Assembly (NCBI RefSeq): GCF_017377795.1
Contig: NZ_JAFRDR010000003.1
Location: 496,001-560,000 of the forward strand
DNA: 64,000 nucleotides
Origin: Williamsia soli
GTDB taxonomy: Bacteria > Actinomycetota > Actinomycetes > Mycobacteriales > Mycobacteriaceae
Direction of reading: 5' to 3'
Of this stretch, positions 26,861 to 36,034 are shown piece after piece. The notes under the pieces were generated by a model. It saw only the letters and a program-made list of their open reading frames with translations, had not been told where the DNA came from and made no database searches. Each line of letters starts with the position of its first letter. The first letter of the stretch is position 1. A program made the position numbers and the translations under genes.

Positions 26861-27175
26861 ATGCACACAGAGGCAAGCGATTCAATCGTCTATTCAGATG
26901 AAAAGGATTCGCGGCCCACACCGCTTAGACTCGTTCGCGAAACGAATGACAAGCCGCAATTGTCATCTCGCGAAATAGAGGTGTTATTGGCTTGGTTCGA
27001 CGCCGATTCCAAAGATGCTGCGGCAGCACGACTTTATATCTCGGCCGCGACGGTGAGCACCCACGTGACACGAATACGGGCCAAATATGCGGCCTGCGGC
27101 AGGCCGGCGAAAACCAAATCGAGCCTGTTCGCCAGAGCCGTCCAGGACGGGTACACCCGCCTCGAGGACTGGTGA
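26861..27175 (+). CDS. Small LuxR-type helix-turn-helix regulator
   Basis: 104 residues. The C-terminal 65 residues are a LuxR/GerE DNA-binding domain (LSSREIEVLLAWFDADSKDA, LYISAATVSTHVTRIRAKYA); residues 1-40 are a disordered acidic stretch with no receiver or sensor domain. ATG 26861 has AAGGGGAG 7 bases upstream, and the frame is open far upstream without another good start. The first 100 bases of the gene and the upstream gap are clearly less GC-rich than the surroundings. It is divergent from the STAND gene with 182 bases between, so the two probably share control. Confidence 0.8.
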   Translation: MHTEASDSIVYSDEKDSRPTPLRLVRETNDKPQLSSREIEVLLAWFDADSKDAAAARLYISAATVSTHVTRIRAKYAACGRPAKTKSSLFARAVQDGYTRLEDW

Positions 27176-27179
27176 GCGC

Positions 27180-28796
27180 TCAGCGCGGCATGTGTGCGGC
27201 GGCCAATGCGTCGAGGGTCAGCTTCGTGACCTTTCCCTGAGCCCCGCGGGGCAGTTCGGGGACCACGATCACCTCGCGCGGGACTCGCGACCGGGACAAC
27301 TCGGTGCCGACGTAGTGCTTGATTTCTTCCTCGGTGACCGTCGCGCCGTCACGGGCCACGACGAAGGCACGCAGTCGTTCTCCGAAATCCGCATCAGCGA
27401 CCGCGATCACTGCGGCGTCGACGATGTCGGGGTGCCGACCGAGCGCCAGTTCCACCTCTTCTGGGAAGACGTTCTCGCCGCCGGAGACGATCATGCCGTC
27501 GCTACGGCCCTCCACGAACAGACGTCCGGCGGAGTCGAAGCGACCGGTGTCCCCGGTCGCCAGCATGCCGCCGAGCGTCTCTTTGCTGGTGCCATTGGTG
27601 TACGTGCTGATCTGGCTACCCGACCGAACGAAGATCTGACCGGTCTCTCCCCCGGGAACCGGAACGCCGTCGCGGATGATCGCCACGGCGACCCCCAGCG
27701 GTGCACGACCTGCGGTCGTCGGTGCCGCGGCCAGATCCTCCGGGGTGGCGATCGTGATGTAGGACGCCTCGGTGGCGCCGTAGAGGTTGTGGAGTACCGC
27801 GCCGAATCGGGCTTGAACCGATCGCACCAACGACTCGTCGAGCTTCGCGCCGCCGGAGGCGATCATGCGCAGTCGCTTTCGGTCGATCCGGTCGAGATCA
27901 CGATCGTCCAGAGCCATCAGACGCCGCAGCATCGTGGGTACCATCATCACCGCGGTGCAGCGATTGTCGACCAACAGATCCAGTGAGGCCTGCGCCCTGA
28001 ATCTGCGGTCCATGACGACGGTGGCGCCTGTGAGCAGACACACCATGGTCGCGAGCAGCCCCCAGCCGTGAAATGCGGGCGCACACATGAGCACGGTGTC
28101 CGACCCACGGATAGGGATCTTCGACACGAACCCCGCAGGCAATGACATCGCCGGACCGCCATCGCGGGGCGCGCCCTTCGGTGCTCCGGTGCTCCCGCTG
28201 GTGAGGATCACCAGGGAGGACTTCGACGACGGGGCCGGGGGCAGTGCCGTGGAATTGCCCGCCACCAGCCCATCCACCGTCGCCGACCTGGTCACTTCAT
28301 CCGTCCACGCCACGTACCGGCGTACATCCGCGTCCACGAGTTCGAGGACTGCGGCGAACTCCGCATCGTGCAGGATCACATCCACCCGTTCGCGGGATAC
28401 CACCTCGGCCATCTGCTTGGCCCCGAGGTCGGTGTTCAGCAACACCACCCGGGCGCCGAGACCGATCGCGGACAGCAGGCCGATCACGGCATACCGGCTG
28501 TTGCGGCACATCACGCCGACCGTCGGCTGGCCTCTGGGCGCCAAGACCTCGCGCAGTCCGTTGATGACCCCGTGGCACTGCTCCGCGAGACCGTTGTAGG
28601 TGACCTCACCGTGGGGGTCGATGATTGCGACCCTCTCGCCGTACATCGCGGCGTACACCGCGGGCCCGGAGGCCTCACCGGCCTGGCGGCGCAATCTCGC
28701 GATCTGGGGCACCAGCTTCGCGCCGGGTAACGCGCCCGCGCGCCCCAGCTCTCGGACCGCCAGCAGTTCCGTCTTCAGATGGCCGAGCTTCGACAC
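27180..28796 (-). CDS. Acyl-CoA synthetase (FadD-type AMP-binding enzyme)
   Basis: Adenylate-forming enzyme of 538 residues that activates a carboxylic acid to its CoA thioester. Motifs in order: ATP loop LVILTSGSTGAPKGAPRDGG near residue 198, LYGATEASYI near residue 330, TGDTGRFDSAGRLFVEGRSDGMIVSGGENVFPEE near residue 425, and the catalytic Lys in RGAQGKVTKL near the C terminus. Start is GTG, four bases after the stop of the TetR gene, so it is the last gene of the P450-TetR-synthetase operon. Substrate unknown; a P450 product carboxylate is plausible. Confidence 0.87.
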   Translation of the reverse strand: MSKLGHLKTELLAVRELGRAGALPGAKLVPQIARLRRQAGEASGPAVYAAMYGERVAIIDPHGEVTYNGLAEQCHGVINGLREVLAPRGQPTVGVMCRNSRYAVIGLLSAIGLGARVVLLNTDLGAKQMAEVVSRERVDVILHDAEFAAVLELVDADVRRYVAWTDEVTRSATVDGLVAGNSTALPPAPSSKSSLVILTSGSTGAPKGAPRDGGPAMSLPAGFVSKIPIRGSDTVLMCAPAFHGWGLLATMVCLLTGATVVMDRRFRAQASLDLLVDNRCTAVMMVPTMLRRLMALDDRDLDRIDRKRLRMIASGGAKLDESLVRSVQARFGAVLHNLYGATEASYITIATPEDLAAAPTTAGRAPLGVAVAIIRDGVPVPGGETGQIFVRSGSQISTYTNGTSKETLGGMLATGDTGRFDSAGRLFVEGRSDGMIVSGGENVFPEEVELALGRHPDIVDAAVIAVADADFGERLRAFVVARDGATVTEEEIKHYVGTELSRSRVPREVIVVPELPRGAQGKVTKLTLDALAAAHMPR

Positions 28797-28799
28797 CGC

Positions 28800-29408
28800 T
28801 CACCACACCATCGGCGCGAGGTAGCGCTGAGCGAAGTCGCGTACCGACTCCGGCTCGGACCGCGCCTCGTCGATCGACGGGGTGTCCAGGTACGAGATGA
28901 CCAGCCGAACAAGGATTTCTGTCACAGCATGGAGGTCGTCGTCCGGCATCTGGGCCCCTGCGCCGCGCAGGGTCTGCATGATCCGCCCGGTGACGATCTC
29001 GATGAACAGACCGGTGACCGAGTTCGTGATGCCCTTGAGCGCGTCCCGTTCGTCGACCATCATCCTGCGGATGAGCGGGTCTTCGTTGACCAGCTCTGCG
29101 CCGGCGAGGAAGGCCTCGACCACGGCCTCCTGCGGCCCGTGCCCGACGGTGGCCTCCTCGAGGACGATCATGCCGTCGAGGTAGATCCGCTCGGCCACGC
29201 CGAGCAGGAGTGCTTCCTTGTTCGGGAACCGTCGGTACAGGGTGCTCCTGCTCACGCCCGCACGCTTGGCGACGTCGTCGACACCGGTACGCCGGATGCC
29301 GTTCTCTTCGAACTCTTTACGCGCCGCCTGCAGAATCGCGCCTTCTTGCTCACGCGGCGATGCGGTGTTGCGGACCTTACGTGCGGGACGGGTCGGTGAC
29401 TGCGGCAT
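28800..29408 (-). CDS. TetR-family regulator in P450 operon
   Basis: 202 residues. The HTH is GVDDVAKRAGVSRSTLYRRFPNKEALL (residues 37-63), followed by an all-helical ligand domain. The ATG shares one base with the P450 stop (TGATG), and the frame open further upstream is inside the P450 gene on another frame. Being embedded between P450 and acyl-CoA synthetase genes, it probably controls this operon in response to its substrate or an acyl-CoA. Confidence 0.85.
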   Translation of the reverse strand: MPQSPTRPARKVRNTASPREQEGAILQAARKEFEENGIRRTGVDDVAKRAGVSRSTLYRRFPNKEALLLGVAERIYLDGMIVLEEATVGHGPQEAVVEAFLAGAELVNEDPLIRRMMVDERDALKGITNSVTGLFIEIVTGRIMQTLRGAGAQMPDDDLHAVTEILVRLVISYLDTPSIDEARSEPESVRDFAQRYLAPMVW

Positions 29409-30745
29409 CAGACGCGCCGCACCGTCACGGGGAGGTTGTCCCTGGGCACCGGCAGGGCGCTGAAATCCATCGGCATCGTGTAGTCCGCCGGAACCGACCA
29501 CTCGAATCCGCGCAGCAACTGGTGCATGATCGTCCGAATCTCCATCTGGCCAAAATACAGCCCGATGCACTTGTGCACCCCACCACCGAACGGCGACCAC
29601 GCCATCCGGTGCGACTTGTCCTCACGACGCTCGGCAGTGAACCGCTCGGGGTCGAAAACGTAGGGATTCGACCAATACTCGGCGTCGTAGTGATTGGTCA
29701 GGCTCGGCACCGTGACGATCGAGCCCTTGGGTACATAGTGCCCGAGGACCTCGGTGTCCTTGATCGCCATGCGGGGCTGACCCGGCACCGGCGCGCACAT
29801 GCGCAGCGACTCCTTCATGATGATGTCGAGGTCGGTCAATGTGGCCAGATCCTCGTACGCGAGTTCCGGGCCGAGTTCGAGAGACTGGACGCGGGCGCGC
29901 TCCTGCCACTCAGGCGACTTGGCCATGCGATAGGCCATCTGCGTCATCGTCATCGTGGAGGTGTCGTGGGCGGCCATCAACACGAAGATCATGTGGTTGA
30001 CCACGTCCTCGTCGGTGAACCGGTGGCCTTCTTCGCTCTCGGCGTGGCACAGCACCGAGAACAGATCAGGCGACTCCCCCGCCCGCTTCTCGGCGATATG
30101 ACTCATGAAGAAGTCCTCGAGTACCTTGCGTGAGCGCAGACCCTTCCACCAGCGTCCGCCCGGCACCGGGTGGCGTACCAGCGCTACTCCTGCCCGCACG
30201 GTGTCGATGAAGGCCTTGTTGATCCGATCGGCCTCGGCCTGCGGCAACTCCAGACCCATGAATACCTCGAGGGCGACGTCGAGCGTGAGGGCCTTGAACT
30301 GGCTGAAGAGCTTCACCTCACCCACCGGGAACTGCTTGATGCGCTCGGTGATCATCGGCTGCATCTCCTGCATGTAGCCCTTGAGCACGGGCTGGGTGAA
30401 TGCCTGCTGCAGGATCAGCCGATGATGGCGGTGCTCCTCGAAGTCGAGGAGCATCACGCCACGGTTGAAAAACGGGCCGATGAAGAAACTCCAGGCGGGC
30501 CCGTTCGCAAACGCCTTGTCCTTGTTCATCAGGATCTGGTCGGCCGCCTGCGGACCGCGGCAGGTCACCAACTTCTGCCCGAACGCATTGATGAACGAGA
30601 CCCGCCCGAACTCGGACTGCTGGGCGTCGGCGAAGGCGAACGGATCGCGGCGCATCCTCATGATCTGGATCGCGCCGTTGGTCTTCGACCCGCGCACCGA
30701 TTTCAGACCGCTGTCAGGTGGGGCCTGCGCCAGGATGACCGACAT
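29408..30745 (-). CDS. Cytochrome P450
   Basis: Full-length bacterial P450 of 445 residues. The I-helix oxygen-binding motif is MAAHDTSTMTMTQ near residue 264, the K-helix ExxR is KESLRM near residue 311, and the haem loop is WSPFGGGVHKCIGLYFGQME with the proximal Cys near residue 393. GGAGG lies before the ATG and TACAAT in the upstream AT-rich stretch could be a -10 element. The RGVMLLDFEEHRHHRLILQQAF segment and the adjacent TetR gene recall mycobacterial CYP136, but I am not certain of the family. No ferredoxin gene is adjacent. Confidence 0.88.
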   Translation of the reverse strand: MSVILAQAPPDSGLKSVRGSKTNGAIQIMRMRRDPFAFADAQQSEFGRVSFINAFGQKLVTCRGPQAADQILMNKDKAFANGPAWSFFIGPFFNRGVMLLDFEEHRHHRLILQQAFTQPVLKGYMQEMQPMITERIKQFPVGEVKLFSQFKALTLDVALEVFMGLELPQAEADRINKAFIDTVRAGVALVRHPVPGGRWWKGLRSRKVLEDFFMSHIAEKRAGESPDLFSVLCHAESEEGHRFTDEDVVNHMIFVLMAAHDTSTMTMTQMAYRMAKSPEWQERARVQSLELGPELAYEDLATLTDLDIIMKESLRMCAPVPGQPRMAIKDTEVLGHYVPKGSIVTVPSLTNHYDAEYWSNPYVFDPERFTAERREDKSHRMAWSPFGGGVHKCIGLYFGQMEIRTIMHQLLRGFEWSVPADYTMPMDFSALPVPRDNLPVTVRRV

Positions 30746-30840
30746 TTACCAAACCTCCGCTGTGCTGAACGCCCGCTGTTGGAACGTTTTGCGGAAATTG
30801 TATCTTCTGTCGGTGACGAAGGCCACTACCGATCGCCCGG

Positions 30841-31800
30841 CTACCCGTTCAGAAGTGCATGACAGCGTCGTAAGCGGTCCATCCACCAGCGGGTTCGTGC
30901 TTCATCAGCCCGCGGGAGAGCCGCCACGTCGACGTCGACCGTTCGCGGCATCAGCGCGCCGCCGTCGGGGACGAAAGGCTCGGCGACGTCGGTGGTGAAC
31001 AACCCTCCGGTGCCGAGACCGCACGCCAAATCGAGATCCGGCAACGCCGCCGCCGCGGCCACCCCCGCGGAGATCCCGACCGCCGAGTCGAGCGCGCTGG
31101 AGATGACCACGGGTATCGGGATGTCCGCTGCGAGCTCGAGAACGCGCCGCATCCCACCGAGCGGGGCGACCTTGAGGACGGCGACATCAGCGGCACCCGC
31201 AGCGATCACCCGCAGCGGATCCGCGACGCGGCGGATGCTCTCATCGGCGGCTATCGGCGTCGTCGTGGCCCTGCGCACCTGGGCGAGTTCCTCGATCGTG
31301 GCGCAGGGCTGCTCCGCGTACTCCAGCTCACCGAGTGCGCGCAGAGCTGTGATCGCTTGCTGCACAGTCCATTTTCCGTTGGCGTCCACGCGGACGTTGG
31401 TGATGTGCTCGCGTACGGCCTCGACCCTGGCCACATCGTCGGCAAGGGTCTGCCCCTCCTGCGCCACCTTGACCTTCGCGGTGTGCGCACCCGGGAACCG
31501 CGCGATGACTTCTGCGACCTGGTCTGCGGGAATCGCGGGGATCGTGGCGTTGACGGGGACGGCCGCGCGCACCGGCGGCGGCGGGCCCTCATAGGCGGCT
31601 TCGATACCTGCTGCCAACCACGCCGACGCCTCGACGTCGTCGTATTCCTCGAACGCCCCGAACTCACCCCATCCCGCGGGGCCGCGAAAGATCATCACCT
31701 CGCGAACCATGATCCCCCGAAAACGCATCCGCATCGGCAACGCGACGACAACAGCCGAGGACGCGAGATCGGAATACGACGGCCCTGTGGGCATCGGCAT
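30841..31800 (-). CDS. menC: o-Succinylbenzoate synthase MenC
   Basis: Enolase-superfamily enzyme of menaquinone synthesis that dehydrates SHCHC to o-succinylbenzoate. At 319 residues it shows VALPMRMRFRGI and GPAGWGEFGAFEEYDDVEA of actinobacterial MenC, the TAKVKVA lysine pair region, the metal ligand Asp in VRVDANGKWT, ADESIRR and the C-terminal lysine region AVLKVAPLGGMRRV. I used ATG 31800 (another in-frame ATG is 6 bases later), just after the TetR stop; the longer open frame overlaps the TetR gene. Its placement behind an amidohydrolase and a TetR gene is not part of a men cluster. Confidence 0.87.
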   Translation of the reverse strand: MPMPTGPSYSDLASSAVVVALPMRMRFRGIMVREVMIFRGPAGWGEFGAFEEYDDVEASAWLAAGIEAAYEGPPPPVRAAVPVNATIPAIPADQVAEVIARFPGAHTAKVKVAQEGQTLADDVARVEAVREHITNVRVDANGKWTVQQAITALRALGELEYAEQPCATIEELAQVRRATTTPIAADESIRRVADPLRVIAAGAADVAVLKVAPLGGMRRVLELAADIPIPVVISSALDSAVGISAGVAAAAALPDLDLACGLGTGGLFTTDVAEPFVPDGGALMPRTVDVDVAALPRADEARTRWWMDRLRRCHALLNG

Positions 31801-31804
31801 CGGC

Positions 31805-32419
31805 CTATCCCGCGAGCCCGGCGAGCCAGCCGAGAACGAGTTCGAGGCGCGCATCGTCGAGTGCGGGCTGCGGATTGACCGCTGCGGCAACGGATTCACC
31901 GTCAAACAGGTGAACCACCGTCAACGCGACCACCTCGATCTGCCCCGGGGGCAGGCCCTGTACCGAAGGTATCATCCTGGCGAAGTCGGCGATCTGGGTG
32001 TGATATTCGGCCAGCATGGGAGCAAGGCGTTCGCGCAGGCCCGCGTCCGTACGGGCCGCCACCAGCAACTCGTACCAGGCGCCGTTCACCGGAGCCCGGC
32101 AGGCGGCCCGGACCAGCAACAGACAGTCGGCCAGAGTATCGGTCCCCAGCATCGCGAGGCTTTGAGAGAAAGCCTCGAATTGCCTGCGTCGCACCTCGTC
32201 GGCGGCCGCGATCACGAGGTCGAGCCGGGTCGGGAAGTGCCTGAACAATCCACCTTGCGAGACCCCACTCCGTCCACAGATCTCACTGATCGTGCTGCGC
32301 TGGTAGCCGATCTCGCACAGCGAGCTCACGCATGCATCGACCAGCCGGGCCTTGGTCGCGTCCCGGCGCTGCTGCTGGGTCCGTCGGCCATCCCCGGTGG
32401 TGTCCGTGGCAGGGGTCAT
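31805..32419 (-). CDS. TetR-family regulator
   Basis: 204 residues with the HTH QRSTISEICGRSGVSQGGLFRHFPTRLDLV at residues 40-69 and a helical ligand-binding domain. The ATG overlaps the amidohydrolase stop by ATGA, and menC follows within a few bases. It most likely controls the amidohydrolase operon through the inverted repeat at 34279-34309. Confidence 0.85.
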   Translation of the reverse strand: MTPATDTTGDGRRTQQQRRDATKARLVDACVSSLCEIGYQRSTISEICGRSGVSQGGLFRHFPTRLDLVIAAADEVRRRQFEAFSQSLAMLGTDTLADCLLLVRAACRAPVNGAWYELLVAARTDAGLRERLAPMLAEYHTQIADFARMIPSVQGLPPGQIEVVALTVVHLFDGESVAAAVNPQPALDDARLELVLGWLAGLAG

Positions 32420-34266
32420 CCAACCACCGTGTGCCTGAGCTGTTCGGGCTGATTCTTCACCGTGCCCCGCGGCTGGCCCGCGCGTAGGAACTGACCGCTG
32501 CGCAGCGTGTTTCCGAATCCGGGAGCAAATACGCCGCTGCCATAAAGGTATTCACCGGCGACAACCGTGGCGGTCACCGCATCGTCGTTGCGATTGACCA
32601 TCCGCTTGATTCCTCCGAATTCGGGCATTGATTCTTCAGCGTATTCCTTCGTCTGGTCGGTGAGGCCGGCCGGGTCGACGACGACGAAGTCCGCTCGATC
32701 ACCGATCCGCAGGAATCCCGCGTCCAGGCCATAGAACTCACCGAGTTCGCCAGTGAGTTTGTGAATCGCTTCTTCGATCGTGAGGAACGGCGTCCGGGCC
32801 CCGTGTTCGGCCTCTTTCACCCGCTGCAGCAGCTTGATCCCGTAGTTGTAGAAAGCCATGTTCCGCAGGTGCGCACCGGCATCGGAGAAACCGATGGTGA
32901 CGCCCTTTTGTTTGATCAGCCAATCGGCGATCTCGGGTCGGTCGTTGGTGATGACGGTGTGCCAGCGGAAGGCCGTGCCGTATTCGACCACCAGATCGAG
33001 GAACATGTCGGTGCTGTGGACCCCGCGTTCGCGAGCCACCTGCTCGATCGTCTTGCCGATCATGGATTCGTCTGGGCACTCGCTGATCTCGGCGTCGTCG
33101 AAATCGCGATGCCACACCCGCGAGCTGAACTTCTTCTCGAAGTCCTCGCGGAACCACCGACGGTACTCGGGATCGGAGAGCAGATCGCCTCGGCCCATCT
33201 CTTCGCGCAGATGCAGCGCCGCACGGCCGGAACCGAACTCCTCGAACACCACGAGATCGATGCCATCGCTGTAGACCTCGAACGGCACGGGGAGATGCTG
33301 CCACCGCAACGCACCGCGGCCGATGTCGTTCGCGAGCGTCGCAAGGGGTCCGAAGATCCGGCGCACCCAACGATCCGATTTGGCGTCGGCGGCCGCGAGC
33401 ACCGAGGTGCGCAGTGGTTTGCGACCAAGCCCCGTACTGCCCGCGAGGAAGAAGAGGATGTCGTACTTGGTGTTCAGGTTCGGGATCGTCTGCAAGACCC
33501 GATCGCGCCTCCGCAGAATTCGGTTGATCTTGCGGCGTTCGCTCCAGTGCGCATACACCGACGGCAGGCACCGGGACCGGTAGCGGTCCCCGTCGAGCTT
33601 GTCCCAGGGATTGGTCATCGACGAGACCCCGAGGAATCCGGCGTCGAGTGCGTTCTCGATCGCCCTGCTGATCGCGGCCATCTCCGAGCGGCTCGGCTTG
33701 TGCGCGCGATCCGTGGATCGCCCCAGCCCCATCACCGATGCGCGGATGTCCGAATGACCGAGAAAGGCCGCGATGTTCGGGCCCAGCGCAAGCGACTCGA
33801 GCGACTCGATGTACGACGCGGGGTCCGTCCAATCCTTGCCTTGCTCGAGGGCCCCGATCACGTGGTCGCGCGGCAACGCCTCGACCCGACTGAACAGGTC
33901 GGCAGCATCGACCGGAGTCGTGTACACCGTCGACAGCGAGCAGTTCCCGATGATCGCGGTAGTCACGCCGTGCCGGATGGACTCGCCGAGTCCGGGGGCG
34001 ACCAACACCTCGGCGTCATAGTGGGTGTGCACGTCGATGAACCCGGGCATGACCCACTGACCGCCGGCCTCGATGACCTTCGTGTCGGGTCCGACCGGCA
34101 GCGGAGCGTTGGAGATCTCCACGACCCTGCCGCCACGGATCCCGAGGTCGCGGCGCAGGCCGGGAGCCCCCGTCCCGTCGAACCAGGTTCCCCCACGGAC
34201 GACCATGTCGTAGCGACCGCCGTCGTCGCCGACAACCGATCCCGTTAATTCCTGCTGCAGACTCAT
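32416..34266 (-). CDS. D-aminoacylase / N-acyl-D-amino-acid deacylase family amidohydrolase
   Basis: Amidohydrolase-superfamily protein of 616 residues. The metal motif GFIDVHTHYDAEVL is near residue 75, HSDIR near residue 171, a late HTVITNDRPE segment near residue 460, and the catalytic-type Asp in IGFSDAGAHLRNMAFYNYG near residue 485. Length and order fit the D-aminoacylase family, members of which hydrolyse N-acyl amino acids or related amides. It is longer than the 480-residue classical enzyme. GGAGG is 6 bases before the ATG. First gene of an operon with TetR and menC. Substrate unproven. Confidence 0.83.
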   Translation of the reverse strand: MSLQQELTGSVVGDDGGRYDMVVRGGTWFDGTGAPGLRRDLGIRGGRVVEISNAPLPVGPDTKVIEAGGQWVMPGFIDVHTHYDAEVLVAPGLGESIRHGVTTAIIGNCSLSTVYTTPVDAADLFSRVEALPRDHVIGALEQGKDWTDPASYIESLESLALGPNIAAFLGHSDIRASVMGLGRSTDRAHKPSRSEMAAISRAIENALDAGFLGVSSMTNPWDKLDGDRYRSRCLPSVYAHWSERRKINRILRRRDRVLQTIPNLNTKYDILFFLAGSTGLGRKPLRTSVLAAADAKSDRWVRRIFGPLATLANDIGRGALRWQHLPVPFEVYSDGIDLVVFEEFGSGRAALHLREEMGRGDLLSDPEYRRWFREDFEKKFSSRVWHRDFDDAEISECPDESMIGKTIEQVARERGVHSTDMFLDLVVEYGTAFRWHTVITNDRPEIADWLIKQKGVTIGFSDAGAHLRNMAFYNYGIKLLQRVKEAEHGARTPFLTIEEAIHKLTGELGEFYGLDAGFLRIGDRADFVVVDPAGLTDQTKEYAEESMPEFGGIKRMVNRNDDAVTATVVAGEYLYGSGVFAPGFGNTLRSGQFLRAGQPRGTVKNQPEQLRHTVVG

Positions 34267-34278
34267 ATGTGACCTCCA

Positions 34279-34309
34279 TCACTCTCGACAAAGGTAACAT
34301 AGAGAGTGA
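34279..34309 (-). promoter_or_regulatory. Inverted-repeat operator over the amidohydrolase promoter
   Basis: TCACTCTC at 34279-34286 and GAGAGTGA at 34302-34309 form a perfect 8-base inverted repeat with 15 bases between. On the minus strand a TATGTT -10-like element lies between the arms. A TetR protein encoded two genes downstream is the natural candidate to bind it. Confidence 0.6.
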
Positions 34310-34389
34310 CCGCTCGCAAAGATTCGTCTGAATTCTGCCCAGAGCAGATATCCGCACCACGGGGCGGGCCTTCGAACTACCTTCGGAAC

Positions 34390-34785
34390 ATGGGCGACAC
34401 CTCGAGGACCCTCCCCGACCGCGGGGAACGCGCGTTCACTCCCTTCCGGCCAGACGAGCTGTGGCGCAGCGTGCTCGGGTCGTACCTGCGCGCCGAACGA
34501 ACCGCACAGGGACGTATTCTCACCGACATCGCGTCGGTGGCCGGGGTGTCGCCGCAGTACCTCTCGGAGATCGAACGCGGGCGCAAAGAGCCCTCGTCCG
34601 AGATCCTGTCCGCAGTCACCGGCGCTCTCGGACTCACGCTGCTCGACGTCACAAGGGGCGTCGCAACGTTGCTCGAACACGCGCAGTCGCGGTCCGTCGT
34701 CGCTGTCGGCGGCATCCGCCGCGGAGCCCGCTCGCCTGCCGCGAGTCCGGCGACCGGACGCGCGCACCTTCGCATGGTGTCCTGA
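34390..34785 (+). CDS. PopR/ClgR-like XRE-family activator of clpP genes
   Basis: 131 residues with one XRE helix-turn-helix: LGSYLRAERTAQGRILTDIASVAGVSPQYLSEIERGRKEPSSEILSAV region, residues 29-75, which is the ClgR-type arrangement. The gene converges on a clpP pair with only 3 bases between stops. In Streptomyces the ClgR paralogue PopR activates clpP3-clpP4, and PopR-type boxes precede this clpP pair, so PopR is the better guess. An in-frame GTG at 34306 is an alternative start. The C terminus (HLRMVS) lacks the Ala-Ala ending known for Streptomyces PopR. Confidence 0.78.
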   Translation: MGDTSRTLPDRGERAFTPFRPDELWRSVLGSYLRAERTAQGRILTDIASVAGVSPQYLSEIERGRKEPSSEILSAVTGALGLTLLDVTRGVATLLEHAQSRSVVAVGGIRRGARSPAASPATGRAHLRMVS

Positions 34786-34788
34786 CCC

Positions 34789-35382
34789 TCATCGAGGCCT
34801 GGTCGTGAGCACCTCATCGGCCAGCCCGTACTCGACAACGGCTGTAGCCGGCAGGATGAGGTCGCGATCGGTGTCGTGGCGCAACGTCTGAAGATCCTTC
34901 CCGGTGTGCCGGGCCAGCAGTTCTTCCAATTCCGAACGCACCCGCACCACCTCGTCCGCGTGGATGATGAGGTCGGGAATGGAACCCTGCCCCTGGATGG
35001 ACGGCTGGTGCAGCACCACCCGCCCGTGGCCCAAGATCCCGCGTTGTCCGGGAGCGCCTCCCGCGAGCAGCACCGCCGCGGGTCCACCCGCCTGCCCGAC
35101 GCAGGTGGTGGCCACCTCGGAGCGGATGTACTGCATGGTGTCGTACACGGCCAGCATCGCCTCGGGTGATCCACCCGCGGAATTGATGTAAAGATTGATC
35201 GGGAGGTCGGCGCTGTCGGACTCCAGATGCAGCATCTGGGCGATCAGAACGTTCGCCACCCCGTCGTCGATCTCGGTACCCAGGTACACGATCCGCTCGG
35301 ACAGCAGTCGGCTGTACACATCCATCGACCGTTCACCGCCTGCGGTCTTCTCGACCACGTACGGAATCGTGTAGCCGCTCAT
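34789..35382 (-). CDS. ClpP-like subunit lacking the catalytic serine
   Basis: 197-residue ClpP fold protein. [25 protein letters not shown] and [12 protein letters not shown] with the catalytic His are intact, and the third-residue Asp region [23 protein letters not shown] is present. The nucleophile loop, normally VGQAASAAAVLL, reads [12 protein letters not shown], so the active-site Ser is Gly. The subunit should be proteolytically dead but able to form a mixed ring with the active partner encoded immediately upstream, whose stop overlaps its ATG by ATGA. Family assignment is sure; inactivity is read from the motif. Confidence 0.88.
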   Translation of the reverse strand: MSGYTIPYVVEKTAGGERSMDVYSRLLSERIVYLGTEIDDGVANVLIAQMLHLESDSADLPINLYINSAGGSPEAMLAVYDTMQYIRSEVATTCVGQAGGPAAVLLAGGAPGQRGILGHGRVVLHQPSIQGQGSIPDLIIHADEVVRVRSELEELLARHTGKDLQTLRHDTDRDLILPATAVVEYGLADEVLTTRPR

Positions 35383-35993
35383 CGCCGGCCTCCCAGCGCT
35401 GCCGGCCTGGAGTACGAGGGATAGATGTCCTCGACACTGTCGATGACCCTGTCGATGAACCCGTAGTCGGCGGCTTGCTGCGCGGTGTACCAGCGGTCGC
35501 GGAGTGAGTCCGTCCAGATCTGCTCGGCCGGACGACCTGTGTTGGCCACGATCAGGGCGAGCACGGTGTCGCGGGTGTGCCGCAGGTCGTCGGCTTGTAA
35601 CTCGACATCGACAGCCGTGCCGCCGATGCCGGATGAACCCTGGTGCATGAGGATTCGCGAGTGGGTCAAGGCGTACCGCTTACCGGGAGTACCCGCGGAG
35701 AGCAGGAACTGACCGGCACTCGCAGCGATACCGAGGGCGAGCGTGCTCACGTCGTTGGGGATGGCACGCATGACGTCCATGATGGCCAGCATCGCCGGAA
35801 CCGATCCACCGGGCGAATTGATCCAGAAGCTGATGTCTTTGTGAGAATCTTCGGCCGACAGCAGCAGCAGTTGGCTGCAGAGTCGGTTGCCGAGTTGCTG
35901 ATCGAGCTGGTCGCCGAGCACGATCACGCGTTGATGAAAAAGTCTGGTGACCAGTTCGTCGTCGATGGGACTGGGTGTCTTGTCATCCGTCAT
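35379..35993 (-). CDS. clpP: ATP-dependent Clp protease proteolytic subunit, active type
   Basis: 204 residues with a complete triad: Ser in [21 protein letters not shown] (near residue 93), His in [12 protein letters not shown] (near residue 118), Asp in [19 protein letters not shown] (near residue 170). It forms tetradecameric chambers opened by ClpX or ClpC. No clpX or tig is adjacent, which indicates an additional clpP pair rather than the housekeeping clpP1P2 operon. It is the first gene of the pair. Two tandem PopR-like boxes lie 42-71 bases upstream. Confidence 0.9.
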   Translation of the reverse strand: MTDDKTPSPIDDELVTRLFHQRVIVLGDQLDQQLGNRLCSQLLLLSAEDSHKDISFWINSPGGSVPAMLAIMDVMRAIPNDVSTLALGIAASAGQFLLSAGTPGKRYALTHSRILMHQGSSGIGGTAVDVELQADDLRHTRDTVLALIVANTGRPAEQIWTDSLRDRWYTAQQAADYGFIDRVIDSVEDIYPSYSRPAALGGRR

Positions 35994-36034
35994 GAACCAA
36001 TCCTGTGTGGCCGATGGCGATCACGAAAGCCGTT

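Noticed and set aside
34306-34389. GTG at 34306 as start of the PopR-like gene
   Set aside because: It overlaps the inverted-repeat operator and promoter of the amidohydrolase gene and adds 28 residues not expected before the HTH. Not excluded.
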